Shown here piece by piece: positions 50,271 through 60,162 of a stretch of DNA of 64,000 nt. The DNA is from Pseudobdellovibrionaceae bacterium (lineage in GTDB: Bacteria > Bdellovibrionota > Bdellovibrionia > Bdellovibrionales > JAGQZY01), in the NCBI GenBank assembly GCA_020635085.1, contig JACKAL010000001.1, positions 310,001-374,000 on the forward strand, given 5' to 3'. The notes beneath the pieces were generated by a model. That model saw only the letters and a program-made list of their open reading frames with translations, was not told the DNA's origin and made no database searches. The translations under genes and the position numbers were made by a program. Position 1 is the stretch's first letter; the number at the start of each line of letters is the position of its first letter.

Positions 50271-51037
50271 TGCAGGAATTTATTGAGACCAAAAGTGAAA
50301 TAAGTATTTTTGAGACATGTTTCCAAACCAAACTACCTCTTCTTCTGAAGGGGCCGACGGGTTGTGGTAAGTCACATCTTGTGGAGTATATGGCTCACAA
50401 ATTAAAAAGACCGTTAGTGAAGGTTTCTTGCAATGAGGATACGAATTCAGCGGATCTCTTGGGGCGATTTATAATTAAAAACGGTGATACCGTTTGGCAA
50501 GATGGACCGATAGCGCGTGCTCTGAGAAGTGATGCCATACTTTACGTAGACGAAATAGCTGAGGCACGTGAGGACGTCATGGTAGCGATACATCCTTTAA
50601 CTGATTTTCGTAGAGAAATATATCTCGATAAGACGAATGAGGTACTAAAAGCGTCGGCTCAGTTCATGTTCGTAGCTAGCTTTAACCCTGGGTATCAATC
50701 AAGTCTAAGAGAAATGAAGCCTTCTACAAAACAAAGATTTGTTGCCCTAGCTATGGATTATCTATCTGTAGAAAAAGAAAAAGAAGTTTTAATGAAGACA
50801 AGTAGCATTGATGAGTCTATAGCCAAAAAAATTGCGTTTCTTGGCAAAAAAATTCGAGAAAGTGAAAATTTTAGCTTAAGAGAAACAGTGTCTACTCGAT
50901 TATTGGTTCATGCCGCAGGTCTGATTCAATCAGGAATGAATCCAAGACTCGCTTGCCATATCGCTATAGCTGAAGTGCTAAGTGATGATCGGTCGATAGT
51001 TGAGGCTCTTAAGGAATTTATCAATTTGCAAATATGA
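50270..51037 (+). CDS. norQ: NorQ (MoxR/CbbQ-type AAA+ ATPase)
   Basis: A 255-residue AAA+ protein: Walker A GPTGCGKSH, SCNEDTNSADLLGRF, Walker B ILYVDEIAEA and the sensor region FVASFNPGYQSSLREMKPSTKQRF, which is the CbbQ/NorQ signature. With NorD it inserts the FeB iron of NorB. The ATG shares its first base with the norB stop. Confidence 0.92.
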   Translation: MQEFIETKSEISIFETCFQTKLPLLLKGPTGCGKSHLVEYMAHKLKRPLVKVSCNEDTNSADLLGRFIIKNGDTVWQDGPIARALRSDAILYVDEIAEAREDVMVAIHPLTDFRREIYLDKTNEVLKASAQFMFVASFNPGYQSSLREMKPSTKQRFVALAMDYLSVEKEKEVLMKTSSIDESIAKKIAFLGKKIRESENFSLRETVSTRLLVHAAGLIQSGMNPRLACHIAIAEVLSDDRSIVEALKEFINLQI

Positions 51038-51043
51038 GGGTTT

Positions 51044-52882
51044 TTGGACTTTGTAGAGAAGATTTTTAAACAATTTTGGAAAACAGAAAAACAAAGGAGG
51101 GAATCTTCCTCAACTTGCGTTTACTACGAAAAACACGAACTCTTTTTTGAGTCCTTACTAAGACTTTCTTTGGGAAAAAAACATGGAGTGTTGGTGCGGC
51201 CCGTTGATTCTTTAAGTGGCTGTTCCAAGAACGTCATCTATCTTCCTAGTGCCATTGATATATGTTCAACCTATGAAGAGAATCTGAAAGTTTTTATATA
51301 TTCCATTGTTAAGACATCAGCGGCGTTTACGCTTTATTCAAAGCTGTCGGTTATCTATCATGATTCGTTACGAGCCCAGGTTCTTGAAACATTTAAAATT
51401 CTCAATGAGATCAATTCATCAATTGACAGTTTATTTCCTGAGTTTAGATTTTTAGAAAATAGTGTTGAGCAGCAGCTAGATGAAGTTGTTAAGGATAAGA
51501 GCGAACTTTATATGTTGTGGAAAGAATGTCGTTCAATAAGAACGGCTTTAAATTTAGACATTGTTGATCGTATAGAAAATGAAATTTTAAAGCAAAAAAG
51601 AAACGATGAATTGTCATCTTATTTGTACTCAACGATCCCACTATTTTTGAAGGAAGATTCCTTTGCTGATGCAGATCACTCTAAAAATCCTTCGAAGGAG
51701 AAAAATGATGGGGCGGAGTTAAAGAAAAAGAGAAATAAGGTGAGGCCAGTTAAAAATACAAGACTCAATGATAAAGAGGTTAATCCGGTAATTCATTCTT
51801 TTGAAAAGCTTGAGACTCTAGATAAGTACGAAGGAGGAAGGCGTTTTGACTCTGGAGATGATGAGCTATCAAAGCATGAAAGTGCTTTGGATGAAGTTGA
51901 TTTAAGTCAGGTAACAACAGATGGGGAATCATCAAGTTCTACCTACTCGGTAGACGATTATGGTTTTAGGTCGGTTTACGAACAAAAAACAACAACAATA
52001 GATATAAATCCCAAGGTTGTACTTTTTGACGAATGGGATTATCGAACGGGTGTTTATAAACCTAAGTTTTGTACATTAAATGTGAAAAAGAATACCACTA
52101 ATTTTCCAATCAATTCTATAGACAAGAAATATTCTCACTACATTGAAAAAAATAGAAAAAAAATAATTTTTTTCAAAAATAATCCACTCTGGATTAACCG
52201 AATGAGAGATGGTGACGATATTGATACAAGTCAGTGGGCAAGAACGTCAGCAGACCACAGGGCGGGGTATATGCCCGTTTATGATGTTTTCATGAAAAAA
52301 GTGAACAAGGACAGAGATGTGTCTATTTTATTTTTATTTGATCAATCACTTTCTACGGACTCTTGGATTGATAATCAAAAAATTATAAATATCGTGAAGG
52401 ATTCTATATGGATTGCGGGTGAGAGCCTTAAAGGTGTCATTAGTGATGTTTACGTCGCTAGTACGTTTAGTGTTTCAAGAAAGAATTGTGTTTTCAATGC
52501 ACACAAAAATTGGGTTCAAGATTGGGTAGAGTCCTATGGTAGTATTTTTGCTGTTGAGCCAACGGGCTACACTCGATTGGGGCCTGGAGTACGGTGTGCG
52601 ATTGAAGAACTTAAAAAAAGAAAATCAAAAAAGAAAATCTTATTTATAATTACAGATGGAAAAGTCTCTGACATCGATCCCTATGAAGGAAGGTATGGTC
52701 TGTATGATGTAAAGAAAGCACTGAGTGAAGCAGAGAGTCTCAATATCAAAACTATTGGAATTACCCTAGATAAAGAAATTAAGAGCTACTTTCGGATTAT
52801 GTTTGGAAAGTACAAGAACATGAAGTCTGCCAACGATTTTTCAGATATTCTTATTCAATCTATGTACTCAGTTTTAAGATAG
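51044..52882 (+). CDS. norD: NorD (VWA-domain partner of NorQ)
   Basis: A 612-residue protein with a TTG start at 51044 after GAGGG. The long N-terminal helical part has a low-complexity charged middle (Lys/Asp/Glu/Ser). The C-terminal VWA domain has a MIDAS motif DQSLS in VSILFLFDQSLST, then TGYTRLGPGVRCAIEEL with the later Thr and IITDGKVSDIDPY with the Asp. NorD pairs with NorQ in NOR maturation. It ends the norCBQD operon. Confidence 0.92.
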   Translation: MDFVEKIFKQFWKTEKQRRESSSTCVYYEKHELFFESLLRLSLGKKHGVLVRPVDSLSGCSKNVIYLPSAIDICSTYEENLKVFIYSIVKTSAAFTLYSKLSVIYHDSLRAQVLETFKILNEINSSIDSLFPEFRFLENSVEQQLDEVVKDKSELYMLWKECRSIRTALNLDIVDRIENEILKQKRNDELSSYLYSTIPLFLKEDSFADADHSKNPSKEKNDGAELKKKRNKVRPVKNTRLNDKEVNPVIHSFEKLETLDKYEGGRRFDSGDDELSKHESALDEVDLSQVTTDGESSSSTYSVDDYGFRSVYEQKTTTIDINPKVVLFDEWDYRTGVYKPKFCTLNVKKNTTNFPINSIDKKYSHYIEKNRKKIIFFKNNPLWINRMRDGDDIDTSQWARTSADHRAGYMPVYDVFMKKVNKDRDVSILFLFDQSLSTDSWIDNQKIINIVKDSIWIAGESLKGVISDVYVASTFSVSRKNCVFNAHKNWVQDWVESYGSIFAVEPTGYTRLGPGVRCAIEELKKRKSKKKILFIITDGKVSDIDPYEGRYGLYDVKKALSEAESLNIKTIGITLDKEIKSYFRIMFGKYKNMKSANDFSDILIQSMYSVLR

Positions 52883-53309
52883 AAGTTCCAAATTTGCTCA
52901 TTTTATTTTTTCCAAAGTTTCTGGTTGAATTCTTCCAGTGATGAAAATCCCTTTTTTGCCCTTTTTGCGAAAAGCGTAAGTCCACTCCTCTGCGAGGTGA
53001 AACACCAGATTTTGGGCGCAAGAGTGCCTCCCGATCACTTGCGTGATCTTGGGAAAAAATAAAATACATAAAATTTGTGAAAACCCGTGATGACGCTAAC
53101 CTAAATTCAGATTCGGGATCAAAAGTGCCTGAATCAGCTTAAAGTGTGGGCGAAAGCACTTGACCAAAAACTTGACCAACTCTACCAAACCACGAAATTT
53201 CGCAGCATTTCTCGATACAATCGTTCTTTTCTTCGGCGTTAAAATTAATTTAATAAGTTCTGAGGATCATTGGGATATTGGGTCATGGCCAATTTTCTTG
53301 TGTGAAAAT
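52883..53309. other. Non-coding stretch at the right end of the island
   Basis: About 430 bases with no convincing gene. It contains two direct copies of ACTTGACCA (53158-53166 and 53170-53178) and an inverted repeat CCAATTTTC (53289-53297)/GAAAATTGG (53304-53312) that overlaps the tRNA end. The latter resembles a tyrosine-recombinase core site with a 6-base spacer and may also terminate the tRNA transcript. Confidence 0.5.
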
Positions 53310-53386
<77 letters not shown>

Positions 53387-53717
53387 AGTCGATGATTAAA
53401 ATGTATGACCCCTTTCGGGTCGCGAGAGCCTTTCGGCTCTGTTCTTTGACTTTGCCACTGTTGCGGCAAGAGCCTCACCCATGCTCAACGTCAAAACCTT
53501 CCACAGGAAGCCTTGGCCGCTGGCACAACCTCAACAGTAGTGAAGAGGAGTCAACTTAGTGGGAATTCGCATAAAAAGCAACCGTTTCAGTTGTTTACCT
53601 CGCAAAATACAGGAGCTGGAAATGGAAATTTAGCTAGCATATTGGAAAGGTTCCAGGTGTATACGTAATATGATTATATTTTAGGCAGAATTAGGGTCTA
53701 GGTTTTTCCGGGAAATC
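53387..53717. other. Non-coding stretch with two GNRA-loop hairpins
   Basis: About 330 bases without a supported gene. On the minus strand AGAGCC-GAAA-GGCTCT and GACCC-GAAA-GGGTC lie in tandem (about 53409-53441), just upstream of tRNA-Pro. Upstream of them is a structured-looking segment with GCCAGCGGCCAAGGC and TTGCCGCAACAGTGGCAA. This may be a small RNA or processing/terminator structure. Confidence 0.4.
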
Positions 53718-55085
53718 ATGTACATCACCAAAAGGACGCTCCAAAATAGTCATATGTGGCGCATATTTCTTTTAGGGCTAGTGGTTCTCGCATCTCCTTT
53801 TGCGCAAGCAGAGCTCGAGCGCGATCCAGATACCGATATTTTTTATAAATTCGGCGCAGGTGCCCGTTTTCGACAGTATTATTTTAATCATGCGACCGCT
53901 GGTGCGGAGCCCACTGGCGAGAATTTCGTGCGATCCAGCCATCGCGCGCAAATTGATCTTATGATTCGTAAAGGCGAATTTTTTAAAACCTATTTTCGCG
54001 CTATTCATCAGGGAACATGGGGAGCTAATGCTGTAGATCAAAATAATTTCTTAATTCAGCAAGCGTGGGGTGATTGGAAGGTCAGTGAGTTTTTGAATTT
54101 ACGCTTCGGTCGAGAGGCCATTCAGGTTGGGCGGGGACTCGTTTATGGATACAACGAGTGGGAAAATGCGCCAACATATTATGATGGGTTTTCTACAATT
54201 TTTGATTGGGACGTTCTTGATTTTTCGATTCATGCTTTAAAACTTTATCAATTGGATAAAGTCACAAATGTTTCGACAGCATCGGATCCAGATGTGACCA
54301 ACTTTATTTTGGATGTCAATCTTAAGCAAATATCCGACTACATACGTATGGCCAATTTCAATTTTGCACAAATTCACAGTGATATCGGGCAAATTCCCAA
54401 TACAACGACTATTTTAAATAAACAAAGTATTCAACGGTTTGGTTTTGATCTAGTCACTGATGGAGTTAATTTCCGTACCGGAGCTACTTTAAATTACGTT
54501 ACGGGAACAGAGATTACACCGGCGAAATCTATGACCGTAAAGCAATTTCTCGTAGATGGTGAGGCCCGTTATATGCAACCAGACTGGTATCGTCTAAACG
54601 CGTGGTTTGGCGCTCACTATGATTCCGGTGATAAAGATGCTAGTGATAACGTCAACGAGCAGTACGAACCGCTCAACTATAATTTTCACATCAATGCTGG
54701 TCGACTGGATTTGTTAAAATTTGGTAATCTTACGTTCTTCCGTAGTGGATTTTCTATGGCATTTTTTGGAGATTGGGATTTGGGGATCGAAGCCTTTGTG
54801 TTTCGTAAAACAGTATCTAACGGTGCTACCAATTTTTTTCGCACACCTATGGCTACTCAATTTTCAGCGGGTACGTACCAGTTGGGGGCCGATAAACAGC
54901 TTGGTACAGAATTGGATTTGTGGATAACACGAACTTTTTCTAGTGGTGTGAATTTAGATATTACTTTGAATTATTTTAATCCTGGGCAAGCCTTCCATAA
55001 GGCGACGAATACAGCAACCAGTGCTAGTCTTCTCATGGATAAAAGCATCGTTAACCTGATCGTTGATGTGGGTTTTTTCTTCTAA
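53718..55085 (+). CDS. Outer-membrane beta-barrel (porin-like) protein
   Basis: A 455-residue protein with a signal peptide ending SPFAQA|E. Alternating aromatic/hydrophobic strands (FYKFGAGARFRQYYFNHA, LNLRFGREAIQVGRGLVYGYNEW, MQPDWYRLNAWFGAHYDSGD) end in VDVGFFF with a C-terminal Phe as in barrel proteins. It looks like an Alginate_exp-type barrel. The ATG at 53718 is used; an ATG 36 bases on also gives a signal peptide. It starts what may be an operon with the next gene (stop and start share a base). Confidence 0.78.
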   Translation: MYITKRTLQNSHMWRIFLLGLVVLASPFAQAELERDPDTDIFYKFGAGARFRQYYFNHATAGAEPTGENFVRSSHRAQIDLMIRKGEFFKTYFRAIHQGTWGANAVDQNNFLIQQAWGDWKVSEFLNLRFGREAIQVGRGLVYGYNEWENAPTYYDGFSTIFDWDVLDFSIHALKLYQLDKVTNVSTASDPDVTNFILDVNLKQISDYIRMANFNFAQIHSDIGQIPNTTTILNKQSIQRFGFDLVTDGVNFRTGATLNYVTGTEITPAKSMTVKQFLVDGEARYMQPDWYRLNAWFGAHYDSGDKDASDNVNEQYEPLNYNFHINAGRLDLLKFGNLTFFRSGFSMAFFGDWDLGIEAFVFRKTVSNGATNFFRTPMATQFSAGTYQLGADKQLGTELDLWITRTFSSGVNLDITLNYFNPGQAFHKATNTATSASLLMDKSIVNLIVDVGFFF

Positions 55086-55687
55086 TGCAAAAGATTCTGG
55101 ATAGTATTCCTAAAATGCTTCTCGGACCACTTTTAGTTATTTTAGGGATATTTTATTTTTACTTCCAAGATCCACCGAGTTCGATCTGTGATATTCAATT
55201 CGAAATTTTTAAAAAAGAAAACGAAAAATATCTCTACGGATATACTAAAAATGCTATTCAGGTCCCGGCGATTTATAAAAAAGATATAGAAACTTGTCGC
55301 AATTCCAACTCGATTGGTGGTTGTTACGATTGGAATGAGGGGTTAAAAAAAATGATCAAAGCCTCGCGCACCGTTCCCGAGTCATGTCGGGACCGTTTGG
55401 ATGAATTAGATCCCCTCCTCAAGTATTATTCCTCATCCTTGCGTGTTTATAGTCAGATTTCGTGGAATGACTCTGAAATCGTTCGTCTGCAATTATTCCA
55501 CTGGCTGGATCGGGAGGATTTGATTGTCTTCTGCCGTTTAAAAGCGGAGTACGAGCGTCTTCTTGGAGTGCCCGCGTATAAGGCATTGGAGTTAGGTTTA
55601 TTCGATGAGCTGGTAAAGCTTAAAAAGCTCCCCCGTCCCGAAGTGTGGAAAAGAACCATATTATCTTATCAATGCGAGTCGCTATAA
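55085..55687 (+). CDS. Membrane-anchored protein of unknown function
   Basis: A 200-residue protein with a single N-terminal hydrophobic segment (MLLGPLLVILGIFYFYF) and a polar periplasmic domain with several Cys (SICDIQF, ETCRNSNSIGGCYDW, ESCRDRL, IVFCRLK, SYQCESL), probably disulfide-bonded. It is coupled to the outer-membrane gene upstream. No family is recognised. Confidence 0.6.
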   Translation: MQKILDSIPKMLLGPLLVILGIFYFYFQDPPSSICDIQFEIFKKENEKYLYGYTKNAIQVPAIYKKDIETCRNSNSIGGCYDWNEGLKKMIKASRTVPESCRDRLDELDPLLKYYSSSLRVYSQISWNDSEIVRLQLFHWLDREDLIVFCRLKAEYERLLGVPAYKALELGLFDELVKLKKLPRPEVWKRTILSYQCESL

Positions 55688-55791
55688 ATTCATAGCTACG
55701 ACACATATCGTGAACCTTCGCGCAATGTACTCGTGCGTAGAGTCTCTTCATGTTGACAGTTCTCTAGAGAGAAGAGAACGTTGTATAAGCT

Positions 55792-57105
55792 ATGCGACTA
55801 CGTTTACGAGTAAGTCTAAGTCTTTTCTGCATACTTATTACTGTTGCTCATAGAGTTTGGGCGGAAGCTCTCAAGATGGATATGCGCACGACCGTTCAGT
55901 ATGCAGTAGAAAATGCACCGACCCTAGAGGTGTCGCGTCGCCAAATGGCGATCTCAGACATGCAAAGAAAAAATGCCTACTCCGTTTTTTTACCCCAATT
56001 GGATCTATCTTCTCAGCATGGAATCAGTGACCGCAACCCACAAGTTGCGGGAAACAATAAATATGTGAGTCAGCTAGGGGTAACATTAAGTGAAAATCTC
56101 TACGACAATGGCATAAGTTTTATTAAATATGATTCGGCAAAAATCACTAAAACCATTGCAGAGCTCTCTTACGCAAATGATCGTGACAAGCTTGCGCTCA
56201 GTATTATTTCCCAGTTTTTGCAATACTCCTTGGTTGTGCGCCTTCTTGAGGTGCAAAAAGCCCAATATGATATTGTAAATAAACAATTTAAATCCATTTC
56301 GACTCTGTATGAGCAAGGCATAAAAACCCGTCGTGATTTTTTACGTTTTAAATCAGAGTTGCGTCGTTCACAAATCAATCTCCAGAGTGCCAACACTCAA
56401 GTAGAAACAACAAAAGCCGATCTTGTAAAACTGATCGCTCCGACAGAAATCATAAAAAACACGGAATTTTCGTTTAATGTAGAGCCAGTTAACTTAGAGC
56501 TTGTCAAAAGTGTTCCCAAAGAAAAACCAAACTTAGATAACCATTGGTTGTTTCAAATTGCGCGTCTGCGTTCTGGGGTCTTCTCTAACGATGTTTCAAT
56601 TGCTCGGCGTAGTTATTGGCCACAATTTTTTCTAAATGGTGATGTGAGTTACGCATCAAATAGTTATTGGAAAACTGGGAGCAGTTTTGCCGATAACGAC
56701 TACACAGCATGGAATGCCTTGCTTACAGTGAAATTTAATCTGTGGGATTGGGGGATTCGCAATCGCAATATTACCATAGCGAAAGATCAAAAAATTCAGC
56801 AAGAAAAAACCATCGAATCTAGTCTAAACGAATTTATTGCCTCTAATGAGAAACTCATGCTGAACATGGGGCTAAGTCACAATAACTTTTTAACCAATCA
56901 AGAGTTGCTGGGGCTCGAAACAGAGTCGTATGCTTTTTTAGAAAACGAGTACCGCAATGGTCGTGCCACGTACCTGGATCTGATTATCGGTTTGCGCGAT
57001 TTATTAAATGCTAAAATCCAACTTTTTTCGTCTTATTACAGTTTAAGAACACTTTTGTTTCAGTATCAATATCACGAGGGGAAGTTGTATGAATTTTTTC
57101 AATAA
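55792..57105 (+). CDS. TolC-family outer-membrane efflux protein
   Basis: A 437-residue protein with a signal peptide (LSLFCILITVAHRVWA). Long helical repeats with outer-membrane efflux protein features (TVQYAVENAPTLEVSRRQ, YANDRDKLALSIISQFLQY, KLNLWDWGIRNRNITIAKD, EYRNGRATYLDLIIGLRDLLNAKIQLFSSYYSLR) mark the TolC fold. It forms a channel with the MacA- and MacB-like products that follow (17-base overlap). A tripartite exporter is the clear reading. Confidence 0.88.
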   Translation: MRLRLRVSLSLFCILITVAHRVWAEALKMDMRTTVQYAVENAPTLEVSRRQMAISDMQRKNAYSVFLPQLDLSSQHGISDRNPQVAGNNKYVSQLGVTLSENLYDNGISFIKYDSAKITKTIAELSYANDRDKLALSIISQFLQYSLVVRLLEVQKAQYDIVNKQFKSISTLYEQGIKTRRDFLRFKSELRRSQINLQSANTQVETTKADLVKLIAPTEIIKNTEFSFNVEPVNLELVKSVPKEKPNLDNHWLFQIARLRSGVFSNDVSIARRSYWPQFFLNGDVSYASNSYWKTGSSFADNDYTAWNALLTVKFNLWDWGIRNRNITIAKDQKIQQEKTIESSLNEFIASNEKLMLNMGLSHNNFLTNQELLGLETESYAFLENEYRNGRATYLDLIIGLRDLLNAKIQLFSSYYSLRTLLFQYQYHEGKLYEFFQ

Positions 57106-57997
57106 AAAAATATTTTTTCTCGTACTCATTCTATTCGGTGTCGGTTTTTATACGTATAAATGGTTTGCCCCGTCTCGCGAAAAAACACAAGAACAAACTA
57201 TTGTAATTAGTCGAGGAGATCTTTTACAAAGGGTTACTATTGCCGGGAACATCGAAGCGTTAAAGACCACTCTCGTGACAGCTCCATATGATGGTTATGT
57301 GCAAAAAATATTTGTTAAAATCGGTGATAAAGTTAAAAGTGGTGATCCGCTGGTGAGTGTATCACAAACTCTACAGGTCACCGAAAACGTATATCCAATT
57401 CGTGCACCGTTCCCGGGAACAATTGTGCAAGTGCTGCGCACAGAAGGTGAATTTATTAAGCAGGGGGATACTAATAATTATATATTACGTCTTGATGATA
57501 TGTCGAAACTTTTTGTCCAGGCCGATGTTCCCGAGATCGATATCGTAAAAATTAAAAAAGGTCAGGAAGCGATTATAAAAGCTTCTCCCATTTTAGATCG
57601 TAGTTATAAGGGCGTGGTTCGTGAAATATCTTTGGCATCGAACCAACAAGCCTCGGCAAACAATCGTTCGCAAGCTGAATACCGAGTTAAACTTGAAGTC
57701 ACTGCATTTGATGAGCTTTTAAAGCCAGGTATGTCGACCATTCTCGATATTATTCCCGACAAACGCATGGATGTGCTCGTGTTACCCCATGAGTATATAA
57801 ATAAAAACGACAAAGGTGATTATACAGTAACCATGAAAGATGGTTCTGTACGCAAAATCGAGATCGGTTTACAAAACGAAACAATGGTTGAGGTCACCGG
57901 CGGACTCAAAGAGGGTGAAGTCGTGCGCCAAATAGATTTTATCGGACTTGGAAAAGATCTGAACGGAGTGCCAAGTGGTCGCCGTAAACGTCACTGA
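57089..57997 (+). CDS. MacA-like periplasmic adaptor (HlyD/MFP family)
   Basis: A 302-residue protein with an N-terminal membrane anchor (FFLVLILFGVGFYTYKWF). Then the barrel-sandwich/lipoyl motifs VTAPYDGYVQKIFVKIGDKVKSGDPLVSV and YPIRAPFPGTIVQVLRTEGEFIKQG, followed by beta-barrel and membrane-proximal parts (LKPGMSTILDIIP, GLKEGEVVRQIDF). It has no long coiled hairpin, so is short for a MacA. It connects TolC to MacB. Confidence 0.85.
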   Translation: MNFFNKKIFFLVLILFGVGFYTYKWFAPSREKTQEQTIVISRGDLLQRVTIAGNIEALKTTLVTAPYDGYVQKIFVKIGDKVKSGDPLVSVSQTLQVTENVYPIRAPFPGTIVQVLRTEGEFIKQGDTNNYILRLDDMSKLFVQADVPEIDIVKIKKGQEAIIKASPILDRSYKGVVREISLASNQQASANNRSQAEYRVKLEVTAFDELLKPGMSTILDIIPDKRMDVLVLPHEYINKNDKGDYTVTMKDGSVRKIEIGLQNETMVEVTGGLKEGEVVRQIDFIGLGKDLNGVPSGRRKRH

Positions 57998-60008
57998 TCT
58001 TCAGTTTTCCTATCCGCTTTATGGTGGTCAAGAGCTGCCGATTATTAAGGGGATCTCCTTTTCAGTAGAGCAAGGGGAGCTTGTGGCGATTCAAGGCCCT
58101 TCTGGCTCTGGAAAATCCACGTTACTTTATATTTTGGGGGGACTTCTTACTCATTTTTCCGGTCAGGTTAAAATATTTGATAAAAATGTAACTACACTTT
58201 CCGATTTAGAACGAGCTACGCTTCGTAATCAGTCCATTGGTTTTGTGTTTCAACAATTTCATTTATTAGCAAAAGCCACGGTACGCGAAAATATTCTTTT
58301 GCCGCTCGATTATCCCACTGAAATTCAGCAAAACCCAGTGAACGAAGAACAGCTTTTAAGAATAGCGCGCGATTTAGGGTTAGAAGATCGTCTGGATCAC
58401 TTACCTAATCAGCTTTCGGGCGGCCAGCAACAACGCGTGGCGATTGCGCGCGCCCTTGTGCGTGATACGCGTTTGATTTTAGCAGATGAGCCTACGGGTA
58501 GCTTAGATACGCAGAATGCAATTAAAACAATGGAGATTTTACGAGCCGCTCAACAGCGTGGGCGCACGGTGATTATCATCACGCATGATCCAGAGATTGC
58601 TGCCCAGTGCGATCGGGTTATTTTTTTTCGCGATGGGCACATCGAAAGCGATTCGGCAAAGAAACAGCATATAGCAAAAGTCGTTGCTGGCGACGAAAGT
58701 TTTCCACCGCCAAAAAAGATTTCTCGTTTCGAACAAATGACAAAATATTTACGAACATCACTGCGAGTCTCACCGATTGCCTTTAAAAGCCTTTTACAGA
58801 ATAAATCGCGAACTCTGCTTACCATGTTAGGAATTATCATCGGAGTGGCTGCGGTTTTATCAATGGTTACAGTTGGTAAATATACCAAGCGTAAAATTCT
58901 CGATTCTTATGCGGAACTCGGTGTTAACACAATGTTATTTTATGGTTGGCCCAATTGGGATCTTAAAGCGGTGGATCGTCCACCGGCTATTTTTCAAGGG
59001 TTCGATTGGGATCGTGATCTTAATCCATTGTTAAAAATTTTTCCAGAGCTCAATGCCATTAGTCCCATTTTATTTTCGTGGAATATTACGGCAAGCTTTG
59101 GCGGTGTAACCACGGATGCCGATATTCGATTGATTGGTACCACGCCTGATGGCATTCGACTTTCCAATAAGAACATTATGCAGGGGAATACATTCAGTCC
59201 CTTTCATATTGCTAATCGTAGTGCGGTTTGTATCTTAGGATACGATGTTTATGATCGCTTATTTAAAGATGTAAACGCCATTGGCCAGATTATTTTTATT
59301 AACAAGGGTGATCGCACATTCGGTTGTCGTGTTATTGGTATTGCGGCCCCTCACAATAGTAACAAAGATTGGAATAATCCAAATTTACAAATCATTGTGC
59401 CGTATTCTTTTTTTCAGGGTATATCGACCACATGGGAGTCTTTTACTCGACAAGTGCTTATGGAAACTAAACCAGGCGAGGATGTGCAAGCTGTGGGGTT
59501 AGGTGTACGTGCTTTTTTCGAAAAGCGTTATGGAAAATCTGCCATGTTTAATATTGGTTCCGATAGTGTTTTGATCGCGCAAATGAATAAATTTTTAAAT
59601 ATGTTTACGGTCCTTTTGGGGATGATCGCTTTTGTGTCTCTTGCTGTCGGTGGGATTGGCATTACCAACATGATGCTTGTATCTGTATCAGAACGTTTAA
59701 AGGAAATTGGTATCCGTAAAGCATTTGGTGCCACTCATTTTAGTATCCGTGTACAGTATCTTGTCGAGGCCATTGCCATTTGCGGTGTGGCAGGCCTTGC
59801 GGGCATTGTATTTGGTTTTGTGGCTTACCAAGGAGCGATCTATGGAGCGACAAAACTTATTCCTAATTTGCAGTTTGAATGGGTCTTTGATTGGCAGGCC
59901 ATTGCGCTCTCTTTTATTTCGATTTTAGCAGTTGGGATTCTCAGTGGATTAATTCCTGCGTTGAAAGCAGAAAAACTTGAAGTGATCGAGGCCTTGAGAA
60001 GTGAATAG
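57975..60008 (+). CDS. MacB-like ABC transporter (ATPase fused to FtsX-type permease)
   Basis: A 677-residue protein with a GTG start after GGAG. The ATPase half has Walker A GPSGSGKST (41-49), LSGGQQQRVAIARAL signature and ILADEPTGSLD. The second half has a MacB periplasmic domain and four membrane helices (LTMLGIIIGVAAVLSMVTVG, MIAFVSLAVGGIGITNMMLVSV, ICGVAGLAGIVFGF, FISILAVGILSGLIPALKAEKLEVIEALR). Such exporters move antibiotics, toxins or lipoproteins from the periplasm. It overlaps the MacA gene by 23 bases. Confidence 0.92.
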   Translation: MVAVNVTDLQFSYPLYGGQELPIIKGISFSVEQGELVAIQGPSGSGKSTLLYILGGLLTHFSGQVKIFDKNVTTLSDLERATLRNQSIGFVFQQFHLLAKATVRENILLPLDYPTEIQQNPVNEEQLLRIARDLGLEDRLDHLPNQLSGGQQQRVAIARALVRDTRLILADEPTGSLDTQNAIKTMEILRAAQQRGRTVIIITHDPEIAAQCDRVIFFRDGHIESDSAKKQHIAKVVAGDESFPPPKKISRFEQMTKYLRTSLRVSPIAFKSLLQNKSRTLLTMLGIIIGVAAVLSMVTVGKYTKRKILDSYAELGVNTMLFYGWPNWDLKAVDRPPAIFQGFDWDRDLNPLLKIFPELNAISPILFSWNITASFGGVTTDADIRLIGTTPDGIRLSNKNIMQGNTFSPFHIANRSAVCILGYDVYDRLFKDVNAIGQIIFINKGDRTFGCRVIGIAAPHNSNKDWNNPNLQIIVPYSFFQGISTTWESFTRQVLMETKPGEDVQAVGLGVRAFFEKRYGKSAMFNIGSDSVLIAQMNKFLNMFTVLLGMIAFVSLAVGGIGITNMMLVSVSERLKEIGIRKAFGATHFSIRVQYLVEAIAICGVAGLAGIVFGFVAYQGAIYGATKLIPNLQFEWVFDWQAIALSFISILAVGILSGLIPALKAEKLEVIEALRSE

Positions 60009-60162
60009 GGGCAAGCAAGCAGTCCCGCAAATTTTTCCTTTGCCGCCAGAGTCAGAGGGCCTTTTGATCTTGTTAGTGGGGGCTTCTCTTTATCCTGTCC
60101 ACACATTATACCAACTTCGGGATTAGAGAGAGGGTCCACCCCCAAGTGATACGCTCTGTGAG

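Noticed and set aside
39879..52882. Complete denitrification to N2
   Set aside because: No nosZ, nosR or nosDFY genes and no nar or nap genes are present; only nitrite to N2O can be supported.
52860..53069. 69-codon minus-strand frame after norD
   Set aside because: It overlaps the end of norD, has atypical composition, no ribosome site and no homology pattern.
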